From assembly GCF_900541275.1 (NCBI RefSeq), contig NZ_UQJH01000001.1:434001-498000 (forward strand): 64,000 bases of DNA, in the 5' to 3' direction. The position numbers and the translations under genes are program-made. Every line of letters starts with the position of its first letter. Position 1 is the first letter of the stretch. Source of the stretch: an uncultured Porphyromonas sp. (GTDB lineage Bacteria; Bacteroidota; Bacteroidia; Bacteroidales; Porphyromonadaceae). The notes under the pieces were generated by a model. It did no database searches. It was not told the origin of the DNA and saw nothing but the letters and a program-made list of their open reading frames with translations. Shown piece after piece: positions 34,884 to 42,574 of the stretch.

Positions 34884-36301
34884 TGTCCCGTCTCTTCTCT
34901 CGATTCGCTCCGCTGCTCCTTCTCATCGGGATGATGTCCTCCTGCATCGAGACGAGGAAGGAGAGAGAGTCGGAGGAGGTCAACTATCGTGAGTGGAGCG
35001 AAATCGTCGCCAGTGATACGCTCCGAGTAGGGACGGTCACCTCCCCTACGGACTTTTACTTCTATAGAGGCGAGCCCTTCGGTCTGGAATATCAGAAGGT
35101 GTCTCGCTTTGCTGAGGCGCACAAGCTCAAGCTCGACATCAAGGTCACCGGTAGCAGGGATAGTCTTATGGCATGGATCAAGTCCGGGGCCATCGACCTA
35201 TCCATCACCCCCTTTGCCATGACCTCCGAGATCAGCAAGTCGTATGACTTTGCCGGCATTGTAGACACTATCGCTTTAGTAGTTGTGCAAAATAGGTCCA
35301 TCACCCCGCTCCTCCGCCAGGTGGACGACTTAGACGGCAAGTCGATCTACGTCTCCTCCAATAGTCCCGCGGAGATGCGCTTGGAGCAGATCGTTGCAGA
35401 GGCAGCCCTGGACTCCCTCCATATTCTGCCGGTAGACTCTCTGGGCGATGTGGACCTGATCAAGTCGGTCGCTGATGGAGACAGCATCCGCTACGCAGCG
35501 GTAGACTCCCGACTGGCGGGATTATTTGAGCGACACCACCCCACCCTCGACACAGAGCTTCGCATCAGCGTACCACTGCGGTACAGCTGGATGCTACATA
35601 GGGGCAATCAGAGTCTCACTGAGCAGATCAGTCGCTTCTTCTCTTCATCTTCTAATGAGGAAGAGGAAGGAGACCCTGACCGCCTGCTTACGATGGAGAG
35701 CGGCAATTACTTCAAGGGACTCAGATCCCCCTTCCCCACCCCTACTATCCGGCAGGGAGCGATCTCTCCATACGATGAGATATTCATGCAAGAGGCAAAG
35801 CGGCTGGGCTGGCACTGGACCTATCTCGCTGCGATCGCCTTCACTGAGTCTCGCTTCATCCCTGACATCGTGGCTCAATCAGGAGCGAGAGGCCTTATGG
35901 GTGTGATGCCTGCTACCGGACGAGCCTATGGGGTGAGTAAAGACCAGTTGCTGGACCCCCTGACAGCAGTGCGCGTGGCTGTCAATTGTCTCCGGGACAA
36001 TGAGAAGTCCTTTAGCAACATCCGGGACATCCATGAGCGGGAGTGCTTCACTCTCGCAGCCTACAACGCCGGCTATGGTCACGTCCTGGATGCGATGCGG
36101 CTGGCACGGAAGTACAGCGCACCGGACAGTGTCTGGAATGGAGGGGTGAGGGAGTACCTCCTCCTCAAGAGCACACCGAAGTACTTCAATGACCCCGTGG
36201 TCAAGTACGGCTACGTCCGTGGCTCGGAGACCGTCAAGTATGTAGACAATATCATGCAACTCTCTGCCCTCTACCAAGGAGCAAAGAGCAAGGGAAAATA
36301 G
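34883..36301 (+). CDS. mltF: Membrane-bound lytic transglycosylase F
   Basis: From the ATG at 34883 the protein has 472 residues. A lipobox MMSSC (Cys21) is followed by a periplasmic solute-binding-like domain (about 45-265, LRVGTVTSPTDFYFYRGEPFGLEYQ). A C-terminal SLT domain follows, with catalytic Glu322 in AFTESRF, then QSGARGLMGVMP and AAYNAGYGHV. It cleaves the glycan strand with formation of 1,6-anhydroMurNAc. The SBP-like part is regulatory in MltF of other bacteria. A stretch of Ser and Glu (residues 252-262) links the domains. Confidence 0.92.
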   Translation: MSRLFSRFAPLLLLIGMMSSCIETRKERESEEVNYREWSEIVASDTLRVGTVTSPTDFYFYRGEPFGLEYQKVSRFAEAHKLKLDIKVTGSRDSLMAWIKSGAIDLSITPFAMTSEISKSYDFAGIVDTIALVVVQNRSITPLLRQVDDLDGKSIYVSSNSPAEMRLEQIVAEAALDSLHILPVDSLGDVDLIKSVADGDSIRYAAVDSRLAGLFERHHPTLDTELRISVPLRYSWMLHRGNQSLTEQISRFFSSSSNEEEEGDPDRLLTMESGNYFKGLRSPFPTPTIRQGAISPYDEIFMQEAKRLGWHWTYLAAIAFTESRFIPDIVAQSGARGLMGVMPATGRAYGVSKDQLLDPLTAVRVAVNCLRDNEKSFSNIRDIHERECFTLAAYNAGYGHVLDAMRLARKYSAPDSVWNGGVREYLLLKSTPKYFNDPVVKYGYVRGSETVKYVDNIMQLSALYQGAKSKGK

Positions 36302-36313
36302 TTAGCTAAGAGT

Positions 36314-36973
36314 ATGAAAATAGTAAACTTATCAGAGCAAAACAGCCTCATCAACCGCTTCATTGCAGAGATGAGGGATGTCAATATCCATGCGGACTCG
36401 ATGCGCTTCCGGAGCAATGCCAGGCGCCTCGGCGAGATTATGGCATACGAGATCAGCAAGACACTCGACTACACGGAGAAGAGGGTGACCACCCCTCTTG
36501 GGACCAAGGATATGTACCTGCCCACCGAGGAGGTGGTCGTCGCTACCATCCTTCGTGCCGGTCTCCCTATGCAGAGCGGACTGACTAATTACTTTGACAA
36601 GGCTGACAATGCTTTTGTATCCGCTTATCGCAAGGAGGGTGGAGACAGTGAGCTGGGATTTGACGTGCACATCGAGTATCTGGCCTCCCCCTCTCTCGAG
36701 GGACGCACGCTGATCCTTGCCGACCCCATGCTGGCGACGGGGAGCTCGATGATGCTTGCCTATAATGCACTCCTCACCAAGGGGCAGCCCGCCACCACGC
36801 ACTTCGCTGCCATCATCGCCAGCCAGCAGGGTGTCGATATGCTCGCGAAGCATGCCCCTGAGGACTCCACCCTCTGGATCACCGCCCTCGATGAGAAGCT
36901 CAATGAGCACGCCTACATCGTCCCCGGACTGGGCGATGCGGGAGACCTCTCCTTCGGGACCAAAATGGACTAA
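36314..36973 (+). CDS. upp: Uracil phosphoribosyltransferase
   Basis: The 219-residue enzyme converts uracil and PRPP to UMP in pyrimidine salvage. The PRPP-binding motif LILADPMLATGSSM (Asp137) and C-terminal YIVPGLGDAGDLSFGT are conserved. It begins 12 bases after mltF and ends at a strong terminator shared with coaA. Confidence 0.96.
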   Translation: MKIVNLSEQNSLINRFIAEMRDVNIHADSMRFRSNARRLGEIMAYEISKTLDYTEKRVTTPLGTKDMYLPTEEVVVATILRAGLPMQSGLTNYFDKADNAFVSAYRKEGGDSELGFDVHIEYLASPSLEGRTLILADPMLATGSSMMLAYNALLTKGQPATTHFAAIIASQQGVDMLAKHAPEDSTLWITALDEKLNEHAYIVPGLGDAGDLSFGTKMD

Positions 36974-36989
36974 GCGGATATTATACTAC

Positions 36990-37035
36990 GAGCAGAGCCT
37001 CCGATGGGACAATCGTCTCGTCGGAGGCTCTGCTC
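36990..37035. terminator. Bidirectional terminator between upp and coaA
   Basis: A perfect 15-bp GC-rich stem (36990-37004 with 37021-37035) is followed by T5 on the plus strand, between convergent genes. Confidence 0.88.
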
Positions 37036-37053
37036 TTTTTGTACTCGGTTAGT

Positions 37054-38004
37054 CTACACCTTCCGCAGCCAGATGCTCCTCACACTGTGATCGTCACTCT
37101 TCTCGATGATGAGATTGGAGCGAAAGCGCGTCGGCTCGATATTCTGGACTAAGTTAGTCAGATTGACATCATCCCATACTTGATTAGCCAGCTTAATAGT
37201 CTCTTCCTTAGATAAATCAGCGTAGCGGTAGAAGTAGGAGTCCTTATTCCTAAACGCCGTCTGCTGCAGCTTGATGAATCGATCCACATACCAGCTACGG
37301 ATCGCAGACTTCTCCGCATCGACGTAGATCGAGAAGTCAAAAAAGTCTGACACAAAGACCGACCGACGTGCTCTCGACGCATCCACACTCGCCTGCAAGA
37401 CATTGATCCCCTCGATGATCAGCACATCCGGCTGATCCACCTCGTCATACTCCCCCTTGATCACATCGTAGTATAGGTGGGAGTACTTGGGTGACGGGAG
37501 GTGACGACGACCGCTCTTGACAGCAGCGAGGAAGTTGAGCAGACTCATCACATCGTAGCTCTCAGGAAATCCCTTTCGGTCGCTTAGACCGCGTCGCTCC
37601 AGCTCGGCATTGGGGTACAGAAAGCCATCAGTCGTCACGAGAGAGACCTTTGGCGTCTCCTCATTCATCGAGAGGAGCTTCTGCAAGACTCTCGCCGTAG
37701 TACTCTTACCCACAGCGACACTGCCGGCAATCCCGATGACATAGGGAACGGTCTGGAACTGACGATGAAAAAACTCGCCATAGTCGCTCTGCAGATTCTT
37801 ATGATGCATAATATTTATCTCCAAGAAGCGACACATAGGGAGATAAATATCACTGATCTCCTCTACAGTCAGAGGCTCATTCATCGCATGGAGCTTGCTA
37901 ATGTCGATCTCGGAGAAAGGAAAATTGGGATGGCTGTCCAGGCTACTCCACTGATCTCGAGTGAATGATTGATAGGGGGAAAAGGTTGCGGTATAGGGTT
38001 TCAT
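37054..38004 (-). CDS. coaA: Pantothenate kinase, type I
   Basis: From the ATG at 38004 the protein has 316 residues, the same length as E. coli CoaA. Walker A is GSVAVGKST, with TTDGFLYPN and IIEGINVLQ as further conserved parts of the P-loop kinase fold. It catalyses the first step of coenzyme A synthesis. Earlier in-frame starts (38037, 38043) lie at or before the predicted transcription start from TACCTTTG at 38048-38041, so the ATG at 38004 is preferred. Confidence 0.95.
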   Translation of the reverse strand: MKPYTATFSPYQSFTRDQWSSLDSHPNFPFSEIDISKLHAMNEPLTVEEISDIYLPMCRFLEINIMHHKNLQSDYGEFFHRQFQTVPYVIGIAGSVAVGKSTTARVLQKLLSMNEETPKVSLVTTDGFLYPNAELERRGLSDRKGFPESYDVMSLLNFLAAVKSGRRHLPSPKYSHLYYDVIKGEYDEVDQPDVLIIEGINVLQASVDASRARRSVFVSDFFDFSIYVDAEKSAIRSWYVDRFIKLQQTAFRNKDSYFYRYADLSKEETIKLANQVWDDVNLTNLVQNIEPTRFRSNLIIEKSDDHSVRSIWLRKV

Positions 38005-38040
38005 TGTGCTACAGGCCGATGCTGGATAAGTATTCATCGG

Positions 38041-38048
38041 CAAAGGTA
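38041..38048 (-). promoter_or_regulatory. Candidate -7 box of coaA
   Basis: On the minus strand TACCTTTG (38048-38041) is a full -7 match; no TTTG is found at the -33 distance. Transcription would start near 38035, leaving about 30 bases of leader. Confidence 0.5.
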
Positions 38049-38092
38049 TTCAATTTACCTCTTACGGATGTCCCGACAGCATATGCGAAGAG

Positions 38093-38562
38093 GGGTGACG
38101 CATCTGAGTGGTACAGAAGCCACGCAACTCATTTTGAAGAGCGGGAAACAAAGCACCCGCAAGTGTGTCGCACGATCAAGCCTACCCAGGGAGTGCGACA
38201 CCCCTACCAGCAGCGCACTCTGCAGGGAAATCTCTAATACCGATATTAGTGAAGTCTAATACCGATATTAGACTTCACTAATATCGGTATTAGATCGAGC
38301 GCCTTTCATCGGGCATTGGATACCCCTCCCTATGGCTCCACAGCAAAGGCAATAGAAAGTAGATGAGGAAGTAGTTAGAGTCTATAGAAACTATTGTCAC
38401 CATCCACCCCGCCAATCCCCCCTCCCAGCACATCAAACTGCGAGCTGGCAAAATATTGATCGACGAGCATTATAATAGGCAAACATAGTTTTTCATGGGA
38501 TTAAATGAATTGGCAGAGATAGCACACTTGAATGGCTTCTGTAAGGCTCAAATGCGTCACCC
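38093..38562. repeat. 37-base imperfect inverted repeats enclosing array locus 3
   Basis: Bases 38093-38129 match the reverse complement of 38526-38562 at 30 of 37 positions, counted by eye. The two copies bound a 470-base interval that contains the palindromic array. No target-site duplication is evident, so a mobile-element origin is only a possibility. Confidence 0.6.
38234..38293. repeat. Palindromic 22-bp-period repeat array, locus 3 (3 units)
   Basis: Units start at 38234, 38256 and 38278. The first two are CTAATACCGATATTAG, the third its reverse complement. Spacers are TGAAGT and ACTTCA, themselves reverse complements. Units 2 and 3 can form a perfect 17-bp hairpin with a loop of about 6 bases. 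Confidence 0.92.
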
Positions 38563-38700
38563 TTACAGACGTGAAGTCAAAGACCGACCGGAACTCACTT
38601 GTTTATTGCTAATGGTCAAAGCGCAGAAGTTAAACATCTCTAAGTCGATGATCAAACCGGGCATACTATTTGCAAAGTGTTAATTAGGCACTTCCTGACT

Positions 38701-38732
38701 ATTGACTACAACAGGTTTAATCCGTTTATTTG
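38701..38732 (+). promoter_or_regulatory. Promoter of degQ
   Basis: ATTG (38701-38704), 20 bases, then TTTATTTG (38725-38732), one mismatch from TAnnTTTG. The leader is about 30 bases. Confidence 0.5.
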
Positions 38733-38768
38733 TCTGGAAATAGAACTAATAAGACAACATAGATTCGT

Positions 38769-40262
38769 ATGAAAGCAAAAGACATCATCCTTACCAGCGT
38801 GCTGGTGGTCGCCTGCTCGACCCTCAGCGCGATAGGGGGAGCTGCCATCACGAAGCACGGCAGTGACTCCTCAGAGGCTTATGAGACCACCGAGCCAGCT
38901 AAGTCCTCAAGGGCCTACATGGCCTCGACCCCGCCCAACTTTGTAGAAGTGGCAGAGAGAACCATAGATGGCGTGGTCAACATACGCACAGAGAAGGCTG
39001 TGAGAATGGCACAGGAGAGGTTTTTTGATCCTTTTGAGTTCTTCTTCGGCATCCCCTCCCAGCGAGATCCTCGGCAGGAGGGACGCTCCAGACAGGAGAC
39101 TCCCAAGCAAGTAGAGATCGGGTCAGGCGTGATCATCAGCCGAGATGGATATATCGTCACCAATAACCACGTCATCGATGGCGCTGACGACGTCTACGTC
39201 ACGACCAATAGCAACGAGGAGTATAAGGCCAAGGTGGTCGGCACCGACCCCTCCACCGACCTCGCCTTGATCAAGATCGAGAGTGGCAAGGAGCTGACTG
39301 CCATCCCCTTCGGCAATAGCGATGACCTCCGCGTCGGAGAGTGGGTACTGGCGATAGGTAACCCCTTCAACCTCCGTAGTACGGTGACTGCCGGTATCGT
39401 CAGCGCCAAGGGGCGCGCTGCAGGGAGCGGTCAGGGATCACTCCAGGTGGGCTCCTTTATCCAGTCCGATGTGGCCGTCAATCCCGGCAACTCCGGCGGA
39501 GCCCTAGTCAATATGGCAGGCGAGCTGATCGGCATCAATACGATGATCTACTCCAGCACCGGTAACTACGCCGGGATCTCCTTTGCCATCCCCACCTCGA
39601 TAGTCCACAAGGTGGTCGGTGACCTGAAGGAGTATGGTACCGTCCAGCGCGCCGTCCTCGGCATTGCCGGTACCAACATCACCTCTGCCGCCACCGAGAA
39701 GTACGACCTCAAGGTCTCTCAGGGCGCTTTAGTGATGGAGGTGGCAGACAGGAGCTCGGCGAAGCAGGCCGGTCTCACGGAGGGTGATGTGATCACCTCC
39801 ATCGACGGGCACAGCATCTCCACAATGTCGGACCTCCAGGAGGCTATCTCTACCCACAAGCCGGGTGACAAGGTCCGGATGTCTGTGGACCGTAAGGGAA
39901 AGACTATGACGATCGACCTCGTACTCAAGAATAGCGAGGGAAATACCGATGCCGTGACTCGGATCGACGAAAGCTCGATCGGTGCTGCCTTCCTGGAGCT
40001 CAGCGACAAGGAGATGAGCGACCTCGGGATCTCCTACGGAGTAAAGGTAGTCGGTGTCGACAGGGACGGAAAGTTTTTCCGTGCCGGCATCCGCAAGGGA
40101 GACGTCATACTCGCTGTCAATAACCTCCGCGTGAGCAAGAAGGACGATGTGGAGAAGGTGGTGAGTGACGTGGTGAAGAGCAGCAGCGACAAGGTCCTCT
40201 TCGTCAAGCTGCTTAATACCAATGGGCGCATCAATTACGTAGCTGTGGATCTCCGCGACTAA
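38769..40262 (+). CDS. Periplasmic serine protease DegQ/DegP family
   Basis: The 497-residue HtrA-family protease and chaperone has a signal/anchor segment (IILTSVLVVACSTLSAIGGAA). Its trypsin-like domain has the triad His134 (NNHVID), Asp164 (STDLAL) and Ser242 (PGNSGG), followed by two PDZ domains (about 305-395 and 410-495). It degrades misfolded envelope proteins. It is monocistronic, with its own promoter and terminator. Confidence 0.93.
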   Translation: MKAKDIILTSVLVVACSTLSAIGGAAITKHGSDSSEAYETTEPAKSSRAYMASTPPNFVEVAERTIDGVVNIRTEKAVRMAQERFFDPFEFFFGIPSQRDPRQEGRSRQETPKQVEIGSGVIISRDGYIVTNNHVIDGADDVYVTTNSNEEYKAKVVGTDPSTDLALIKIESGKELTAIPFGNSDDLRVGEWVLAIGNPFNLRSTVTAGIVSAKGRAAGSGQGSLQVGSFIQSDVAVNPGNSGGALVNMAGELIGINTMIYSSTGNYAGISFAIPTSIVHKVVGDLKEYGTVQRAVLGIAGTNITSAATEKYDLKVSQGALVMEVADRSSAKQAGLTEGDVITSIDGHSISTMSDLQEAISTHKPGDKVRMSVDRKGKTMTIDLVLKNSEGNTDAVTRIDESSIGAAFLELSDKEMSDLGISYGVKVVGVDRDGKFFRAGIRKGDVILAVNNLRVSKKDDVEKVVSDVVKSSSDKVLFVKLLNTNGRINYVAVDLRD

Positions 40263-40285
40263 TACTACCGGGTCTATACACAAGC

Positions 40286-40317
40286 GCACCCCGGTGGATG
40301 TATGTCCACCGGGGTGC
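40286..40317 (+). terminator. Terminator of degQ
   Basis: A perfect 13-bp GC-rich stem (40286-40298 with 40305-40317) with a 6-base loop is followed by a short T-run. Confidence 0.85.
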
Positions 40318-40494
40318 TTTGCATTTAAGCGAATCGAATGTGCGACTGGGGACGACTCGGCAAGTCCTTCACTCCATCTCCACCGGCCACCTCTACCAAA
40401 AGTCCATTGAGTCAGCCCCAGCCATGAAGACGCCAAGCACATCCGATGGTCACACCAAGATCCGAGCGTGTTTCCTCTACAATGCAAGGGGCAG

Positions 40495-40526
40495 ATTGTC
40501 TATCGGCATAAGATTTTGTACCTTTG
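40495..40526 (+). promoter_or_regulatory. Promoter of the rimP-nusA-infB operon
   Basis: ATTG (40495-40498), 20 bases, then TACCTTTG (40519-40526) is a near-perfect consensus. The start would be near 40532, about 55 bases before rimP. Confidence 0.75.
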
Positions 40527-40586
40527 CAAGGGTAAGAGATGAGAGGACCCCTGAGTCTTCTCATTTTGTTTCCATATACAGACCTG

Positions 40587-41057
40587 ATGATAGACGTAAA
40601 GGACATACAGTCAGCCCTCGAGGAATACCTGTCGGGGCGAGACGACCTCTATATAGTAGCGGTCGATGTGCGCGCTGGCAACATGATCAGTATCACCATT
40701 GACAGTGATCACGACTCGATCTCGCTCAACACAATCACGGCGCTCTCCCACTATATCGAGGAGCGCTTTGACCGCGACGTGGAGGACTATGAGCTGACCG
40801 TGACCAGTGCCGGGCTCACATCGCCCCTTCGGCTTCCACGGCAGTACCGCAAGTACATCGGTGAGCCGATCATTGTCACCCTGCGTAGCGGAGGTATTGA
40901 GAAAGGAACGCTCGTAGCAGTGGACGAGGAGGGGTTTGAGATGGAGGTTATCCGGATGGAGAAGCACGAGGGCGACAAGCGTCGCAAGGGCTACTCCACC
41001 CCGCTTCACCTTACATACGACGAAGTGAAGACGGTCGTCTACGACCTGAAGTTTTGA
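40587..41057 (+). CDS. rimP: Ribosome maturation factor RimP
   Basis: From the ATG at 40587 the protein has 156 residues, the family's usual length. The N-terminal alpha-beta domain is VAVDVRAGNMISITIDSD, followed by YELTVTSAGLTSPLRLPRQYRKYIGEPI and a C-terminal SH3-like barrel. It assists 30S maturation. It is first in the classical rimP-nusA-infB order. Confidence 0.92.
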   Translation: MIDVKDIQSALEEYLSGRDDLYIVAVDVRAGNMISITIDSDHDSISLNTITALSHYIEERFDRDVEDYELTVTSAGLTSPLRLPRQYRKYIGEPIIVTLRSGGIEKGTLVAVDEEGFEMEVIRMEKHEGDKRRKGYSTPLHLTYDEVKTVVYDLKF

Positions 41058-41082
41058 CAACAAAGCGCATACAATAGTATAC

Positions 41083-42504
41083 ATGGCAAAGAGAATACAG
41101 GCAACAATGATGGAGGCTCTGGGAGACTACATGAGCCAGAAGGACATCGACCAAGGGACACTCATCAAGGTACTTGAGGAGTCTCTCCGTAGTGCGATCG
41201 CAAAGATGTACGGTACGGATAACAACTTCGATGTCATCATCAATCCTGAGGAGGGAGATGTCGAGATCTGGCGCAATAGGATCATCGTCCCCGATGGCGA
41301 GGTCCACGACCAGATGAAGGAGGTCTCCCTCAGCGATGTACGCTCACAGGGCGAGGAGGACCTCGAGGAGGGCGAGGAGTACACTGACAAGGTCTCATTT
41401 GAGAGCTTTGGTCGTCGTGCCATCCAGAACCTCCGCCAGTCTCTTGCCTCCAAGGTGCTGGAGCTGGAGAAGGACACTCTCTATGCCAACTACAGCAAGC
41501 GTGTCGGTGAGCTGATCACTGCCGAGGTCTACCAGACCTGGAAGCGCGAGTTGCTTCTCCTCGATGGGGACGGCAACGAGCTCATCATGCCCCGCTCACT
41601 GATGATCCCCAGGGACCGCTTCCAGAAGGGCGACCACGTCACCGCCTGCATCGAGCGCGTAGACTATAATAACAACAACCCCAAGATCATCCTCAGCCGG
41701 ACCAGTAATGAATTTCTGTCTCAGCTCTTTGCCCGCGAGGTGCCTGAGATCCAGGATGGTCTGGTGATGATCAAGCGCGTCGCACGCATCCCCGGCGATC
41801 GTGCCAAGGTGGCAGTCGAGAGTGTCGACAGTCGTATCGACCCGGTCGGTGCCGTCGTGGGGGTACGCGGCTCACGCATCAGGGGCGTCGTGGCAGAGCT
41901 TCGCAATGAGAGCATCGATGTGCTGCAGTACACCGACAATGACCAGCTCCTGATCCAGCGAGCCCTCAGCCCGGCACAGAATGCCGACGTACGGATCAAC
42001 CCCGAGGAGAAGCACGCTGATGTTTACCTCGCCCAAGAGGAGATCCGCAATGCCGTCGGTCGCAGCGGTTACAATATCAAGCTGGCAATGATGCTGACCG
42101 GCTATGAGATCGACATTTATAGAGATGAGGCACAGGGCATCGACGAGGAGGACCTCTTCCTCACCGAGTTTGACGACGAGATCGATCCCTGGATCATCGA
42201 TGTATTTACCGCCATCGGTTGCGACACTGCCAAGAGCGTCCTCCGTCACAGTCGCGAGGATCTGGTTCGCGCCACTGACTTGGAGGAGAAGACGATCGAC
42301 TATGTCCTGCAGGTGCTGATGGCTGAGTTTGACGACAATGAGCTGCCAGCAGACGAGTTCCCCGACCTACCCGAGCGCGATCCCAATTTCCGCCAATTCC
42401 CTATCGAGTCCCATGAGAAACCGGTAGCGGAAGAGGCGCAGGAGGAGCAGCTCCCCGAGACGGAGAGCACGCCCAAGGGGGAGGATGGTGTGACCGAGGA
42501 GTAA
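41083..42504 (+). CDS. nusA: Transcription termination/antitermination protein NusA
   Basis: The 473-residue protein has an N-terminal RNA-polymerase-binding domain (1-130), an S1 domain (about 135-205) and two KH domains. KH1 carries the GVRGSRI signature in DPVGAVVGVRGSRIRGV. The C-terminus is acidic (AEEAQEEQLPETES). The E. coli-type repeat AR domains are absent. It modulates pausing and termination. Co-transcribed with rimP (25 bases upstream) and infB. Confidence 0.96.
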   Translation: MAKRIQATMMEALGDYMSQKDIDQGTLIKVLEESLRSAIAKMYGTDNNFDVIINPEEGDVEIWRNRIIVPDGEVHDQMKEVSLSDVRSQGEEDLEEGEEYTDKVSFESFGRRAIQNLRQSLASKVLELEKDTLYANYSKRVGELITAEVYQTWKRELLLLDGDGNELIMPRSLMIPRDRFQKGDHVTACIERVDYNNNNPKIILSRTSNEFLSQLFAREVPEIQDGLVMIKRVARIPGDRAKVAVESVDSRIDPVGAVVGVRGSRIRGVVAELRNESIDVLQYTDNDQLLIQRALSPAQNADVRINPEEKHADVYLAQEEIRNAVGRSGYNIKLAMMLTGYEIDIYRDEAQGIDEEDLFLTEFDDEIDPWIIDVFTAIGCDTAKSVLRHSREDLVRATDLEEKTIDYVLQVLMAEFDDNELPADEFPDLPERDPNFRQFPIESHEKPVAEEAQEEQLPETESTPKGEDGVTEE

Positions 42505-42574
42505 GACCTCTGCCCAACCCACCTAGAACCCATCCTGCAAAAAATACAGATACTGAGAGAATAAAGAGAAATAT

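Larger units (their letters stand above)
38005..38768. other. Gene-poor divergent region between coaA and degQ
   Basis: No convincing protein gene is seen in these 764 bases. The region holds the coaA and degQ promoters, the third palindromic array and two inverted copies of a 37-base sequence (38093-38129 and 38526-38562). It also has an inverted pair GTGTCGCAC/GTGCGACAC near 38165 and 38192. A 62-codon frame at 38495-38683 has no family resemblance and overlaps one of the inverted copies. Confidence 0.6.

Noticed and set aside
37054..38043. Longer coaA start at 38043 or 38037
   Set aside because: These starts overlap or precede the predicted transcription start, and the ATG at 38004 gives the standard 316-residue length.
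38495..38683. 62-codon plus-strand frame between coaA and degQ
   Set aside because: No family resemblance, no promoter at its start, and it overlaps one of the inverted 37-base repeats.
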